A stretch of 64,000 nucleotides of DNA, from contig JBCBJX010000006.1 in NCBI GenBank assembly GCA_038522735.1, positions 1-64,000 on the forward strand, written 5' to 3'. This document shows, piece by piece, positions 29,054 through 36,674 of the stretch. How positions within the stretch are numbered: position 1 is the first letter of the stretch; every line of letters begins with the position of its first letter. A program made the translations under genes and the position numbers. The notes beneath the pieces were generated by a model. It worked only from the letters and a program-made list of their open reading frames with translations. It was not told the DNA's origin and searched no databases. The stretch is from JBCBJX01 sp038522735. Lineage in GTDB: Bacteria > Pseudomonadota > Alphaproteobacteria > Caulobacterales > Parvularculaceae.

Positions 29054-29752
29054 GTGAGCATCTGGTCCGAAATCGGCCGCCTCGCGAAGGAGGCGGCGCG
29101 GGAGGCGAAGCGTCCCTTCGCGGCCCTCTTCGACGCCTTCGCCGAACGCCGGGCTGAGCGGGACGCGGCGCTCTTCTCCGTCGCGCTCATCGCCCTGTCG
29201 GCCAAAATGGCCAAAGCCGACGGCATCGTCACCGACGACGAGGTGGCGGCCTTCGGCGATTTCTTCGGGGCGCCGGCGGAGGAGATGGACAAGGTCCGCG
29301 CCCTTTACGGCCTCGCCCAGGAGGATGTCGCGGGCTTCGACCATTACGCCCGCCGGGTCGCGCGCATCTACGCCGAGGAGCCGACGGTGCTGGAGGATGT
29401 TCTCGACTGCCTTTTCCATGTCGCGGGCGCCGACGGCGTCGCGCACCCCGAAGAACTGCGGCTCCTGAAGCAGGCGAGCGACATCTTCGGCATCAAGGAG
29501 GGCTGCTGGCGGCGCATCAAGGCGGCGCATTTCGGGGTCGATCCCGAGGACGCCTTCGCGATCCTCGGCGTCGAGCCCGATGCGAGCGATGAGGAGATCT
29601 CGGCGGCGCGCCGGGACCTCGCCAAACGCCACCACCCGGACGCGCTCGCCGCCCGCGGCGTCCCCCTCGAGGCCCTGAAGATCGCCGAGGGCCGCATGGC
29701 CGCGGTGAATGCGGCTTACGAAAAAATCATGAGCGACCGCCGCGCCGCATAG
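29054..29752 (+). CDS. TerB-like and J-domain protein (DjlA type, no membrane anchor)
   Basis: GTG 29054 follows GGGAG and gives 232 residues. Residues 35-150 form a TerB-like helical domain (LSAKMAKADGIVTDDEVAAF and HVAGADGVAHPEEL). Residues 170-232 are a J domain with the HPD tripeptide in KRHHPDAL, which stimulates DnaK ATPase. The order matches DjlA, but the N-terminal membrane segment of E. coli DjlA is not present; the start SIWSEIGRLAKEAAREAKRP is soluble. Probably a cytoplasmic DnaK co-chaperone. Confidence 0.85.
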   Translation: MSIWSEIGRLAKEAAREAKRPFAALFDAFAERRAERDAALFSVALIALSAKMAKADGIVTDDEVAAFGDFFGAPAEEMDKVRALYGLAQEDVAGFDHYARRVARIYAEEPTVLEDVLDCLFHVAGADGVAHPEELRLLKQASDIFGIKEGCWRRIKAAHFGVDPEDAFAILGVEPDASDEEISAARRDLAKRHHPDALAARGVPLEALKIAEGRMAAVNAAYEKIMSDRRAA

Positions 29753-29842
29753 ACGCGGGTTCTCGCCGCGCGGGTTGCCATGCGCTGCAACGGCGCCAAA
29801 TATGCTTCATCAATCTGTAACGATGCGCGTAGGGGCCGTTTG

Positions 29843-30079
29843 ATGACAGAATCTCGCGAAAACGCTGCGTCCGACGCGACGACCCGCCGGCTCCCGTCGG
29901 CGCTCGTCGCGGTCTGGGACTTCGTCCTGCACGTGGTCGCGCTCGCGGTTCTGGGTGTCGTCGCCCTCGTCGCGACGGCCGCCGTCGCCATCGGCGTCGG
30001 GGCCGCGGCCATGATCGGCGCGCGCCGCCCCGTCCGCGAACGCCGGCGCGGCTGGACTTCCGTCCCCGCCCGCGCGTAA
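29843..30079 (+). CDS. Small membrane protein, unknown function
   Basis: From ATG 29843, preceded by AGGGG at good spacing, the product has 78 residues. One long hydrophobic segment lies near 26-57 (VWDFVLHVVALAVLGVVALV and on), followed by a very basic tail, RRPVRERRRGW. It stands alone between the DnaJ-like and EamA genes. No family recognised. Confidence 0.55.
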   Translation: MTESRENAASDATTRRLPSALVAVWDFVLHVVALAVLGVVALVATAAVAIGVGAAAMIGARRPVRERRRGWTSVPARA

Positions 30080-30144
30080 GCCCCGCGACGCCGCCGGAGC
30101 CGTCATCCGCCCATCCGCGCGGCCCGTTGTGAGCGAGCTGTCGC

Positions 30145-31059
30145 GTGCCCCTTCGCGAAATCATCCTCCTGGTCGTCGTCTGCTTCGTCTGGGGCGGGCA
30201 CATGCTGGTCATCCGGGTGACGGTCGCGGACATCCCGCCGCTCTTTTACGTCGCGACGCGCCTGACGCTCATGGTGCTGATCCTCTCGCCCTTCCTGCGC
30301 TGGCGGCCGGGGGAGATGCTCCGCGTCGCGGCGGCGGGGCTCTTTCTCGCCGGGCTCAACTACGCCTTCATGTTCACGGGCTTTCAGTACGCGACGGCGT
30401 CGGCGGGCTCCATCGCCATGGAGCTCGCGCCGCCCTTCGCGACAATCCTCTCGGTCGTTTTCCTGAAAGAGCAGGTGGGCTGGCGGCGGATGGCCGGCGT
30501 CGCGCTCGCCTTCGCCGGCGTCGCGCTCATCGCCCTCAATCCGTCGGAGGCGGGGGTCGGTTTCGGGGTCGGCCTCATAGCGCTCGCAGCCCTGAGCGAG
30601 GCGACGGGTTCGGTCCTTGTAAAGAGCATCAAGAGATTCCGGCCGATCGAGCTGCTTGCGGCGTTCTCCGTCGTCGGCGCCGGCGTCAACTGGACGGGGA
30701 CGCTCCTCTTTGAAAGCGGGCAGTGGGGAAGCTTCGCCGCGCGGCCGGTCGCATTCTCCCTCGCCATCGCCTATTCGATCTTTCTCGCCTCGATCTTCGG
30801 GCATACGTCCTATTACTGGCTCCTGCAGCGCCGGCCGGTCTCCATGATCTCGCCGAGCCTCCTCCTCACCACCGTCTTCGCCGTCCTCCTCGGCGTCCTC
30901 ATCCTCGGCGAGCCGCTGACGGCGGCGATGATCGCGGGCGGCCTCATGACCATCCTCGGCGTCGGGATCATTCTTCTGCGCTCCGAGCCGAAATCCGCCG
31001 CGACCGTCGCCGCGGGCCCCGAACCCCATCCGAGCCTCCGGACCGAGACGAGCCCATGA
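30145..31059 (+). CDS. EamA/DMT family transporter
   Basis: The 304-residue protein has about ten membrane helices in two EamA repeats. Family features include VVVCFVWGGHMLVIRVTV at the start, MELAPPFATILSVVFLKE at the end of the first repeat and SPSLLLTTVFAVLLGVLILG in the second. Members export metabolites or import amines across the inner membrane; the substrate is unknown. It starts at GTG 30145. The amidase gene overlaps its stop by four bases, which suggests coupled translation but not necessarily a shared function. Confidence 0.9.
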   Translation: MPLREIILLVVVCFVWGGHMLVIRVTVADIPPLFYVATRLTLMVLILSPFLRWRPGEMLRVAAAGLFLAGLNYAFMFTGFQYATASAGSIAMELAPPFATILSVVFLKEQVGWRRMAGVALAFAGVALIALNPSEAGVGFGVGLIALAALSEATGSVLVKSIKRFRPIELLAAFSVVGAGVNWTGTLLFESGQWGSFAARPVAFSLAIAYSIFLASIFGHTSYYWLLQRRPVSMISPSLLLTTVFAVLLGVLILGEPLTAAMIAGGLMTILGVGIILLRSEPKSAATVAAGPEPHPSLRTETSP

Positions 31060-31748
31060 GCGAGACCATCGACGCCCCGTCGCCCAATTTCGACGACCGC
31101 CAGGGGCGGCCCGTCGAGTACGTCGTTCTCCACTACACCGGCATGAAGACGGGCGCGGACGCCCTTGAGCGCCTGCGCGACCCGGCGGCGAAGGTGAGCG
31201 CGCACTATATGATCGAGGAGGACGGCCGGCTCTTCCGCCTCGTCCCGGACGGGAAGCGCGCCTGGCACGCCGGCGTCTCCTACTGGCGGGGCGAGCGCGA
31301 CATGAACGCCGTCTCCATCGGGATCGAGCTGGTCAACCCCGGCCATGAATTCGGCTACCGTCCGTTCCCGGAGCGCCAGATCGACCGGCTCGTCGGCCTC
31401 CTGAAAGACCTCTTCGCCCGCCATCCGCGCCTCACCCCGGAGCGGGTGATCGGCCATTCAGACGTCGCCCCCGCCCGCAAGACCGATCCCGGCGAACTGT
31501 TCCCGTGGGACCGCCTCGCGAAAGAGCGCCTCGCCCTCCCGACCCATGGCGGCGCGCCGGAGCCGGTCGAGGAGGAAGGCGCGCTCGCCGCCCTCGGGTC
31601 CATCGGCTATCTTGTCGACGACGAGACCCGCGAGGCGGCGCTCGCCGCCTTCCAGCGCCGCTTCCGGCCCGACGCCCTCGGCGCTGGGCTCGAGGCGCGC
31701 ACCAGAACCGCCCTGCGCGACGTCGCCGCCCGCCTGGCGCGGCGCTGA
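31056..31748 (+). CDS. N-acetylmuramoyl-L-alanine amidase (Amidase_2) with peptidoglycan-binding domain
   Basis: The 230-residue protein has an AmpD/AmiD-type amidase domain. The zinc ligands are His26 in VVLHYTG and the His and Asp of VIGHSDVAPARKTDPG. The C-terminal part, GSIGYLVDDETREAALAAFQ, is a PG_binding_1 domain. It has no signal peptide, so it may act on cytoplasmic anhydro-muropeptides as AmpD does, or be exported another way. The AmiD-like two-domain layout with no signal is mildly unusual. ATG overlaps the transporter stop (ATGA). Confidence 0.9.
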   Translation: MSETIDAPSPNFDDRQGRPVEYVVLHYTGMKTGADALERLRDPAAKVSAHYMIEEDGRLFRLVPDGKRAWHAGVSYWRGERDMNAVSIGIELVNPGHEFGYRPFPERQIDRLVGLLKDLFARHPRLTPERVIGHSDVAPARKTDPGELFPWDRLAKERLALPTHGGAPEPVEEEGALAALGSIGYLVDDETREAALAAFQRRFRPDALGAGLEARTRTALRDVAARLARR

Positions 31749-31770
31749 CCCCGCCTTGAGGAGACCCCTG

Positions 31771-32196
31771 ATGATCCGCACCCTCGCCGCAATCGCCGCC
31801 CTTGCGCCTGTCGCCGCTTACGGCGCGGACGTTTCCGTCGCCCTCTCAGGCCTTCCGAGCACGGAGGGCGCCGTCGAGGTCTCCCTCTGCACGGAGGAGA
31901 CGTGGATGACGAAGGACTGCGAAACAAAGACAATCCGCGCTGACGCCGACCCGCTCGCTGTTGCGTTCGCGGACGTCGCGCCTGGCGTCTACGCCGTGAT
32001 CGCCGTCCATGACGAGAACACGAACGGAAAGCTCGACTTGCGCTGGTACGGCGCCCCGAAAGAGGTCTACGGCGTCTCCAACAACCCGCCGCTCCGCCGC
32101 GGTCCGGACCGCTTCGAGGACGCCAGATTCGACGTGGGCGAGGACGACATCGAGCTCTCCGTCGTCCTGCGCGGCTGGGGCGAGGGGCGGCGCTAG
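31771..32196 (+). CDS. DUF2141 family exported protein
   Basis: The 141-residue protein has a signal peptide (MIRTLAAIAALAPVAAYG) and a DUF2141 beta-sandwich domain with the typical HDENTNGKLDLRWYGAPKE and YGVSNN. Family members are secreted or periplasmic and have no assigned reaction. GAGGAG before ATG 31771 is a good binding site. It ends five bases before the probable rnpB promoter. Confidence 0.88.
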   Translation: MIRTLAAIAALAPVAAYGADVSVALSGLPSTEGAVEVSLCTEETWMTKDCETKTIRADADPLAVAFADVAPGVYAVIAVHDENTNGKLDLRWYGAPKEVYGVSNNPPLRRGPDRFEDARFDVGEDDIELSVVLRGWGEGRR

Positions 32197-32200
32197 CGCC

Positions 32201-32229
32201 TTGACGGGCCGCTCGGCCGCGCTGATCTT
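32201..32229 (+). promoter_or_regulatory. Probable rnpB promoter
   Basis: TTGACG at 32201-32206 and GATCTT at 32224-32229 are 17 bases apart. Transcription would start near 32236, exactly where helix P1 of RNase P RNA begins. That agreement is the main support, as the -10 box is a weak match. Confidence 0.5.
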
Positions 32230-32234
32230 TCAGG

Positions 32235-32660
32235 AGCCAGGCGGCTGGACGGCCGCGGGCGGACGGGCGGCGACTGTGGCCGCGCCCCGTCCGTTCGAGG
32301 AAAGTCCGGGCTCCACGGAAACACGGCGCCGGGTAACGCCCGGCCGGCGGACGGTCTCGACCGGCCGTCGAGGGAAAGCGCAACAGAGAGAAAACCGCCT
32401 TCGCGCGCGAAGGTGAGGCTGAAAGGGTGCGGTAAGAGCGCACCGCCGCTCCAGCAATGGGGCGGGCGAGGCAAGCCCCGCCGGGAGCAAGACCGAATAG
32501 GGGCGACGTCTTTCCGGCTCCGGCCGGGAAGGGGGCCGTTTCCGGCCCCTGTCGCCCGGGTTGGTTGCTAGAGGCGTCCGCGCAAGCGGCGTCCCAGATG
32601 AATGGCCGTCCACGGGCCTTAGGGCCCCGGACAGAACCCGGCTTACAGGCCGCCTGGCGC
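32235..32660 (+). ncRNA. rnpB: RNase P RNA, bacterial class A
   Basis: Conserved blocks appear in order: GAGGAAAGTCCGGGCTCC (32297-32314), AGGGTGCGGTAAGAGCGC, GGCAAGCCCCGCCGGGAGCA followed by AGACCGAATAGG, and ACAGAACCCGGCTTACAG (32631-32648). The ends pair perfectly as helix P1, GCCAGGCGGC (32236-32245) with GCCGCCTGGC (32649-32658). The RNA is the catalytic subunit of RNase P and trims tRNA 5' leaders. Ends are set from P1 and are good to a few bases. Confidence 0.97.
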
Positions 32661-32906
32661 CTTCATCCCATCCCCGCCCATCGCCCGACGTGCGCTCGCC
32701 CGCGCTGCGACGTTCCGCGGCTCCCGTCTTCTCCACATCCCCCGACGAAACCCACAGGCGCATTGATTGCGCGCCCCGACTGGCGCGGGGACGGTTCTCC
32801 ACACAATTTCAACCACAGCCTGTCGGGAACCGCGTCAGCCAAGCCTGGAACATAAAAAGAACAAACGGGCTGCGGGTCGTTTCGCATTCGGGACCATGCC
32901 CATAAG
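32661..32906. other. Non-coding gap between rnpB and the mraZ promoter
   Basis: I see no credible gene or structured RNA here. The open frames present lack ribosome binding sites and family resemblance. A clear rnpB terminator with T tract is not visible. Confidence 0.5.
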
Positions 32907-32935
32907 TTGAAAGCCACGCTGGCCCATGATATCCC
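32907..32935 (+). promoter_or_regulatory. mraZ: Probable promoter of the dcw cluster
   Basis: TTGAAA at 32907-32912 and TATCCC at 32930-32935 have ideal 17-base spacing. A start near 32942 would leave a 47-base leader before GTG 32989. The MraZ-type repeats lie within the promoter. Confidence 0.5.
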
Positions 32936-32936
32936 A
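32913..32936 (-). promoter_or_regulatory. Three MraZ-type boxes with 10-bp period
   Basis: On the minus strand TGGG, TGGG and TGGC start 10 bases apart (plus-strand positions 32933, 32923 and 32913). E. coli MraZ represses its own promoter through three TGGGN repeats with five-base spacers. Here they overlap the -35/-10 spacer, ideal for autorepression. Confidence 0.55.
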
Positions 32937-32988
32937 CGTCTGTGAAGGGGCGCGAGCAGGCGCTCGAGCGGTTGTGAAGGACGAGGCG

Positions 32989-33507
32989 GTGTCGGAGACG
33001 CGGGAGATCGCGGGCGGCGCGGGACGGCGGACGAAGTTCGTCGGATCCTCGACTCACAAGATCGACGCCAAGGGCCGCGTCTCGGTCCCGGCGGAGTTCC
33101 GCAAGACCCTCGCCGGCCGGGAGTTCGACGGCGTCTACTGCTTCCCCGCATTCACCGGCGCGACGCTCGAATGCGGCGGCGAGGAGCTGATCGACGGCCT
33201 CAACGCCATGATCTCCGAGATGGAGATGTTCGACGACGACCGCGAGGCGTTCGAGCTCGTGGTCATGGGCGAGACCCGCAAGCTCTCCGTCGACGCGACG
33301 GGCCGCATTCAGCTCCCGGAGGAGTTTCTGACCCATGCGGAGCTTGACGGCTCCGCGACCTTCGTCGGCCGGGGCGACCGCTTCCAGATCTGGAAGCCGG
33401 AAACCTACGAGGCGAAGGTCGCCGACGCCCGCGCCCGCGCCTTCGAGGCCCGCGCTCGCCTCGGCGCGCGCCCCGCCGCGCCGTCTCCCGCAAAGGCCGC
33501 CGAATGA
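32989..33507 (+). CDS. mraZ: MraZ, transcriptional regulator of the dcw cluster
   Basis: From GTG 32989, preceded by AAGGA, the protein has 172 residues. It carries the two SpoVT-AbrB-like repeats: DAKGRVSVPAEFRK and, further on, DATGRIQLPEEFL. MraZ forms a ring and represses the mra promoter. The frame extends to ATG 32926, but that codon lies upstream of the likely transcription start, so GTG is preferred. The C-terminal 30 residues are Ala/Arg-rich and longer than in E. coli. The rsmH start overlaps the stop by four bases. Confidence 0.92.
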   Translation: MSETREIAGGAGRRTKFVGSSTHKIDAKGRVSVPAEFRKTLAGREFDGVYCFPAFTGATLECGGEELIDGLNAMISEMEMFDDDREAFELVVMGETRKLSVDATGRIQLPEEFLTHAELDGSATFVGRGDRFQIWKPETYEAKVADARARAFEARARLGARPAAPSPAKAAE

Positions 33508-34511
33508 GCGCCGCGGCCCCCCATATCCCCGTCCTCCTCGACGAGGTGCTCGCCGCTCTCGCGCCGCAGGCGGAGGACAGGATCGTCGATGCGACCTTCG
33601 GCGCCGGCGGCTACGCCCGCGCGATCCTGGACGCTGCGCCGGTCCGCCTTTTCGGTTTCGATCGCGATCCGACGGCCCACGCCGCCGCAGACCCGATGCG
33701 CGCGCAGTACGGCGACCGGTTAGCGCTGATCGAGGCGCCGTTCGACGCGATGGAAGAGGAACTCTCCGCCCGCGGCGTTTCGGACGTTGACGGGATCGTC
33801 TTCGATCTCGGCGTCTCCTCCATGCAGATCGACCGGGCCGAGCGCGGCTTTTCCTTCATGCGCGACGGCCCCCTCGACATGCGCATGGGCGCGGCGGGCC
33901 CGAGCGCGGCGGACGTCGTCGCCGAAGCCGATGAGAAATCTCTCGCCGACATCTTCTACGTCTACGGAGAAGAGCGCCGCTCCCGCGCCGTCGCCCGCGC
34001 GATCGTCCGTGAACGGGAGGCCGCCCCGATCAAGACCACCGGCCGCCTCGCGGACGTCGTCGCCGGCGTCCTCGGGGGGCGGGACCAGAAGACCCATCCG
34101 GCGACGCGTGTCTTTCAGGCGCTCCGCATTTTCGTCAACGACGAACTCGGACAGCTCGTGCGCGCGCTCACCGCGGCGGAACGGCTTCTGAAGGCGGGCG
34201 GGCGGCTCGTCGTCGTCACCTTTCATTCGCTGGAGGACCGCATCGTGAAGCGCTTCTTCGATGATCGCGCAGGCCGCGTCGCCGGCGGCTCCCGCCACGC
34301 GCCGGAAGTCGAGCGCCCGGAGCCGACGTTCGAGCAATCCAGCCGCAAGGCCGTCGAGCCGGGCGCGGATGAATGCGCTGCGAACCCGCGCGCCCGCTCC
34401 GCCAAGTTGCGCGCCGGCCGCCGGCTCGACGCCCCGGCGCGCGCCCTCGACGCCGCCGCCCTAGGGCTGCCCCGATCCCCCGCCGATCTCGTCCGCTATC
34501 AGAGGAGCTAA
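33504..34511 (+). CDS. rsmH: 16S rRNA (cytosine1402-N4)-methyltransferase RsmH
   Basis: The 335-residue protein (formerly MraW) begins with HIPVLLDEVLAAL and the SAM-binding stretch IVDATFGAGGYARAIL. GIVFDLGVSSMQIDRAERGF and ALRIFVNDEL are further family marks. It methylates C1402 of 16S rRNA in the ribosomal P site. Its place after mraZ and before ftsL is the standard dcw order. ATG 33504 is coupled to mraZ. Confidence 0.97.
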   Translation: MSAAAPHIPVLLDEVLAALAPQAEDRIVDATFGAGGYARAILDAAPVRLFGFDRDPTAHAAADPMRAQYGDRLALIEAPFDAMEEELSARGVSDVDGIVFDLGVSSMQIDRAERGFSFMRDGPLDMRMGAAGPSAADVVAEADEKSLADIFYVYGEERRSRAVARAIVREREAAPIKTTGRLADVVAGVLGGRDQKTHPATRVFQALRIFVNDELGQLVRALTAAERLLKAGGRLVVVTFHSLEDRIVKRFFDDRAGRVAGGSRHAPEVERPEPTFEQSSRKAVEPGADECAANPRARSAKLRAGRRLDAPARALDAAALGLPRSPADLVRYQRS

Positions 34512-34515
34512 CGCC

Positions 34516-34899
34516 GTGAGCAAACTCGCCCTTGTTCTGAGCATCGCCTTTCTCGCCGCCTCCGTCGCCGGCCGATACCAGGCCGAGCAGTCGGTGAAGA
34601 CGACGGAGGATCTGATCCGCGAGGCCGAAGCCTCCATCGCCGAAGCTCGGCGCGAGGTGCGCGCGCTGGAAGCAAGCCGCGCTTATCTTGAACGCCCCGA
34701 CCGACTGGAGGAGATCGCCATGAAGGGCACGGACCTTCAGCCCCTCTCGCGCGCCCAGCTTCTGACGGCGGCGGAGTTCGTCGCGCGGTTCGATCCGCTG
34801 GCCGATCCGAGCGGCGATCCGAACCTTTATTACCCGGACCGGGTCATCCGTCAGGCGCAGGCCGGCGCAGACGCCAGCGGCGCCGGAGGCGCCCAGTGA
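34516..34899 (+). CDS. ftsL: Cell division protein FtsL
   Basis: The 127-residue protein has a short cytoplasmic start, one membrane helix near 3-20 and then a coiled coil (about 25-65, TTEDLIREAEASIAEARREV). This is the FtsL layout; FtsL joins FtsB and FtsQ in the complex that activates FtsWI. Sequence conservation is low in the family, so position between rsmH and ftsI is a large part of the call. It begins at GTG 34516, four bases after the rsmH stop. Confidence 0.85.
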   Translation: MSKLALVLSIAFLAASVAGRYQAEQSVKTTEDLIREAEASIAEARREVRALEASRAYLERPDRLEEIAMKGTDLQPLSRAQLLTAAEFVARFDPLADPSGDPNLYYPDRVIRQAQAGADASGAGGAQ

Positions 34900-36674
34900 C
34901 GGAGAGAGGGGCGGTCGTCCGCATCACGGCGGAGACGGGCTGCGGCGTCTCCGCCGCGGAGGTCCCGTCCGACCGGGTGCGCGCCGCCTCGCCGCGGGGC
35001 GACGCGCTCTCCGGCGGCGCCCGGCGCATCGGGCTCTGCATGGCGGTGATGAGCGTCGCCTATCTCGGCCTTCTCGCGCGGCTCGGCGCCCTCGCGGTCG
35101 GCGCGGACCCCGGACTTGCGGCGGCCCGCTTCGCGGAAGTCGAGGCGCAGGGGGATGCGGGCTACGAAGCCGCGGCGCCCGCGGCGGCGCTCCGCCCCCG
35201 GATCGTCGACCGCAAGGGCCGCGACCTCGCCATGAACCTGCCGATCGAGCGGGTGGTCATCGACGGCAAGCTCGTCGGCGACGCGGCGCGCACGGCCGAA
35301 GCGCTGACCGCCGTCCTCGACCATATCGATCGCAACTGGCTGGAGCCGCGGATCGCGGCCGGCCGCTATCTCGAACTGCGCGGCGATCTCTCCCCGGAAC
35401 AGGCGGACGCGGTGCACCGCCTCGGCCTGCCGGGCGTCTCCTTCGCGGACCGCGACCGGCGGGTCTATCCGAACCGGGCGCTCGCCGCCCACGTCCTTGG
35501 TTATGTGGACGCTTCCGGGCGCGGCGTCATGGGTCTGGAGCGCCATCTCAACGACGCTGAGACCGAGGTGTTCGCCGCGAGTCTCGATCTTCGCGTTCAG
35601 CGCGTGGTCGAGGCCGAGCTTGATGCGGCGATCACGGAGTTTGAGGCGAAAGCCGGCTGGGCGATCGTCATGGACGCCGCGACGGGCGAGCTGGTCGCCG
35701 TCGCGAGCGCGCCTGATTTCGACCCCAATCTCAGCGGCGATCCGGAGGACCCGGACCGCCTCAATCGCGCCTTTTCAGGCACTTACGAGCTCGGCTCCGC
35801 TTTCAAGACGCTGACGGCGGCGGCCGCCATCGAGGCGGGCGTCGCGGGCGAGGAGACCCTGATCGATGCGCGAAAACCGATTGTCGTCGGCGGCTGGCCG
35901 GTGCGCGATCTGCACCCGGAGGAGCGGTTCCTGAGCGTGGAGGAGGTCGTAGCCCATTCCTCCAATATCGGCTCGGCGCAGCTCGCCCTGTCGCTGGGCC
36001 CGGAGGGCGTGCGCGGGTTCCTCGCGCGGTTCGGCATGTTCGAGGAGATCGAGATCGAGGCGGCGGAGACCGCCCGTCCGCAGGCGCCGCGCAAATGGGG
36101 GCCGTCCGAACTTGCGACCGTCTCCTATGGCCACGGGATCGCCGTGACGCCGCTCCATCTCGTCAAGGCCTATGCGGAGCTTCTGAACGGGGGCTGCCGC
36201 GTCGCGCCAACCCTCAAAAAACGTAAAGGCGAAACTGATTGCGAACAGATCATTTCACCCCGGACGAGCGTCGCCGCCCGGCGCATCCTGCGCGCCGTCA
36301 CCGGGTACGGAACGGGGAAGAACGCGCGGGCTGAAGGCTTCCATGTGATCGGTAAGACGTCGACCGCGGACAAGCCCGCGTCCGGCGGCTATGATCGCGG
36401 GAAGCGGTTGTCGTCCTTCGTCGGCGCCTTCCCCGGTTATGATCCGCAGTACGTTATACTCGTCTCCCTCGATGAGCCGAAACCCCAGGCGCACACCCAC
36501 GGCTTCGCGACGGCGGGCTGGACGGCGGCGCCGGCTTTCTCGCGGATCGTCGCGCGCATTGCGCCGGTTCTCGGCGTGGCGGAGGCGGACGAGTTTGAGA
36601 TCGCCGCCGGCTATATGGGCCTCGGCCTCGTTGACGGTTATGCAGGCTTCGTCTCGGCGGAGGCGTCGCGATGA
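34896..36674 (+). CDS. ftsI: FtsI (PBP3), septal peptidoglycan transpeptidase
   Basis: The protein has 592 residues from GTG 34896, coupled to ftsL (GTGA). One membrane helix lies at about 46-69; a pedestal domain follows. The transpeptidase has Ser301-x-x-Lys304 (LGSAFKTL) and Ser355-Ser-Asn357. The third motif reads KTS (487-489) instead of the usual KTG. It cross-links septal peptidoglycan with FtsW. The Gly to Ser change may alter beta-lactam binding but is tolerated in some penicillin-binding proteins. Confidence 0.96.
   Translation: MTERGAVVRITAETGCGVSAAEVPSDRVRAASPRGDALSGGARRIGLCMAVMSVAYLGLLARLGALAVGADPGLAAARFAEVEAQGDAGYEAAAPAAALRPRIVDRKGRDLAMNLPIERVVIDGKLVGDAARTAEALTAVLDHIDRNWLEPRIAAGRYLELRGDLSPEQADAVHRLGLPGVSFADRDRRVYPNRALAAHVLGYVDASGRGVMGLERHLNDAETEVFAASLDLRVQRVVEAELDAAITEFEAKAGWAIVMDAATGELVAVASAPDFDPNLSGDPEDPDRLNRAFSGTYELGSAFKTLTAAAAIEAGVAGEETLIDARKPIVVGGWPVRDLHPEERFLSVEEVVAHSSNIGSAQLALSLGPEGVRGFLARFGMFEEIEIEAAETARPQAPRKWGPSELATVSYGHGIAVTPLHLVKAYAELLNGGCRVAPTLKKRKGETDCEQIISPRTSVAARRILRAVTGYGTGKNARAEGFHVIGKTSTADKPASGGYDRGKRLSSFVGAFPGYDPQYVILVSLDEPKPQAHTHGFATAGWTAAPAFSRIVARIAPVLGVAEADEFEIAAGYMGLGLVDGYAGFVSAEASR

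Noticed and set aside
32661..32906. A second small RNA between rnpB and mraZ
   Set aside because: Only short, weak GC-rich hairpins can be drawn, with no clear promoter or terminator of their own.
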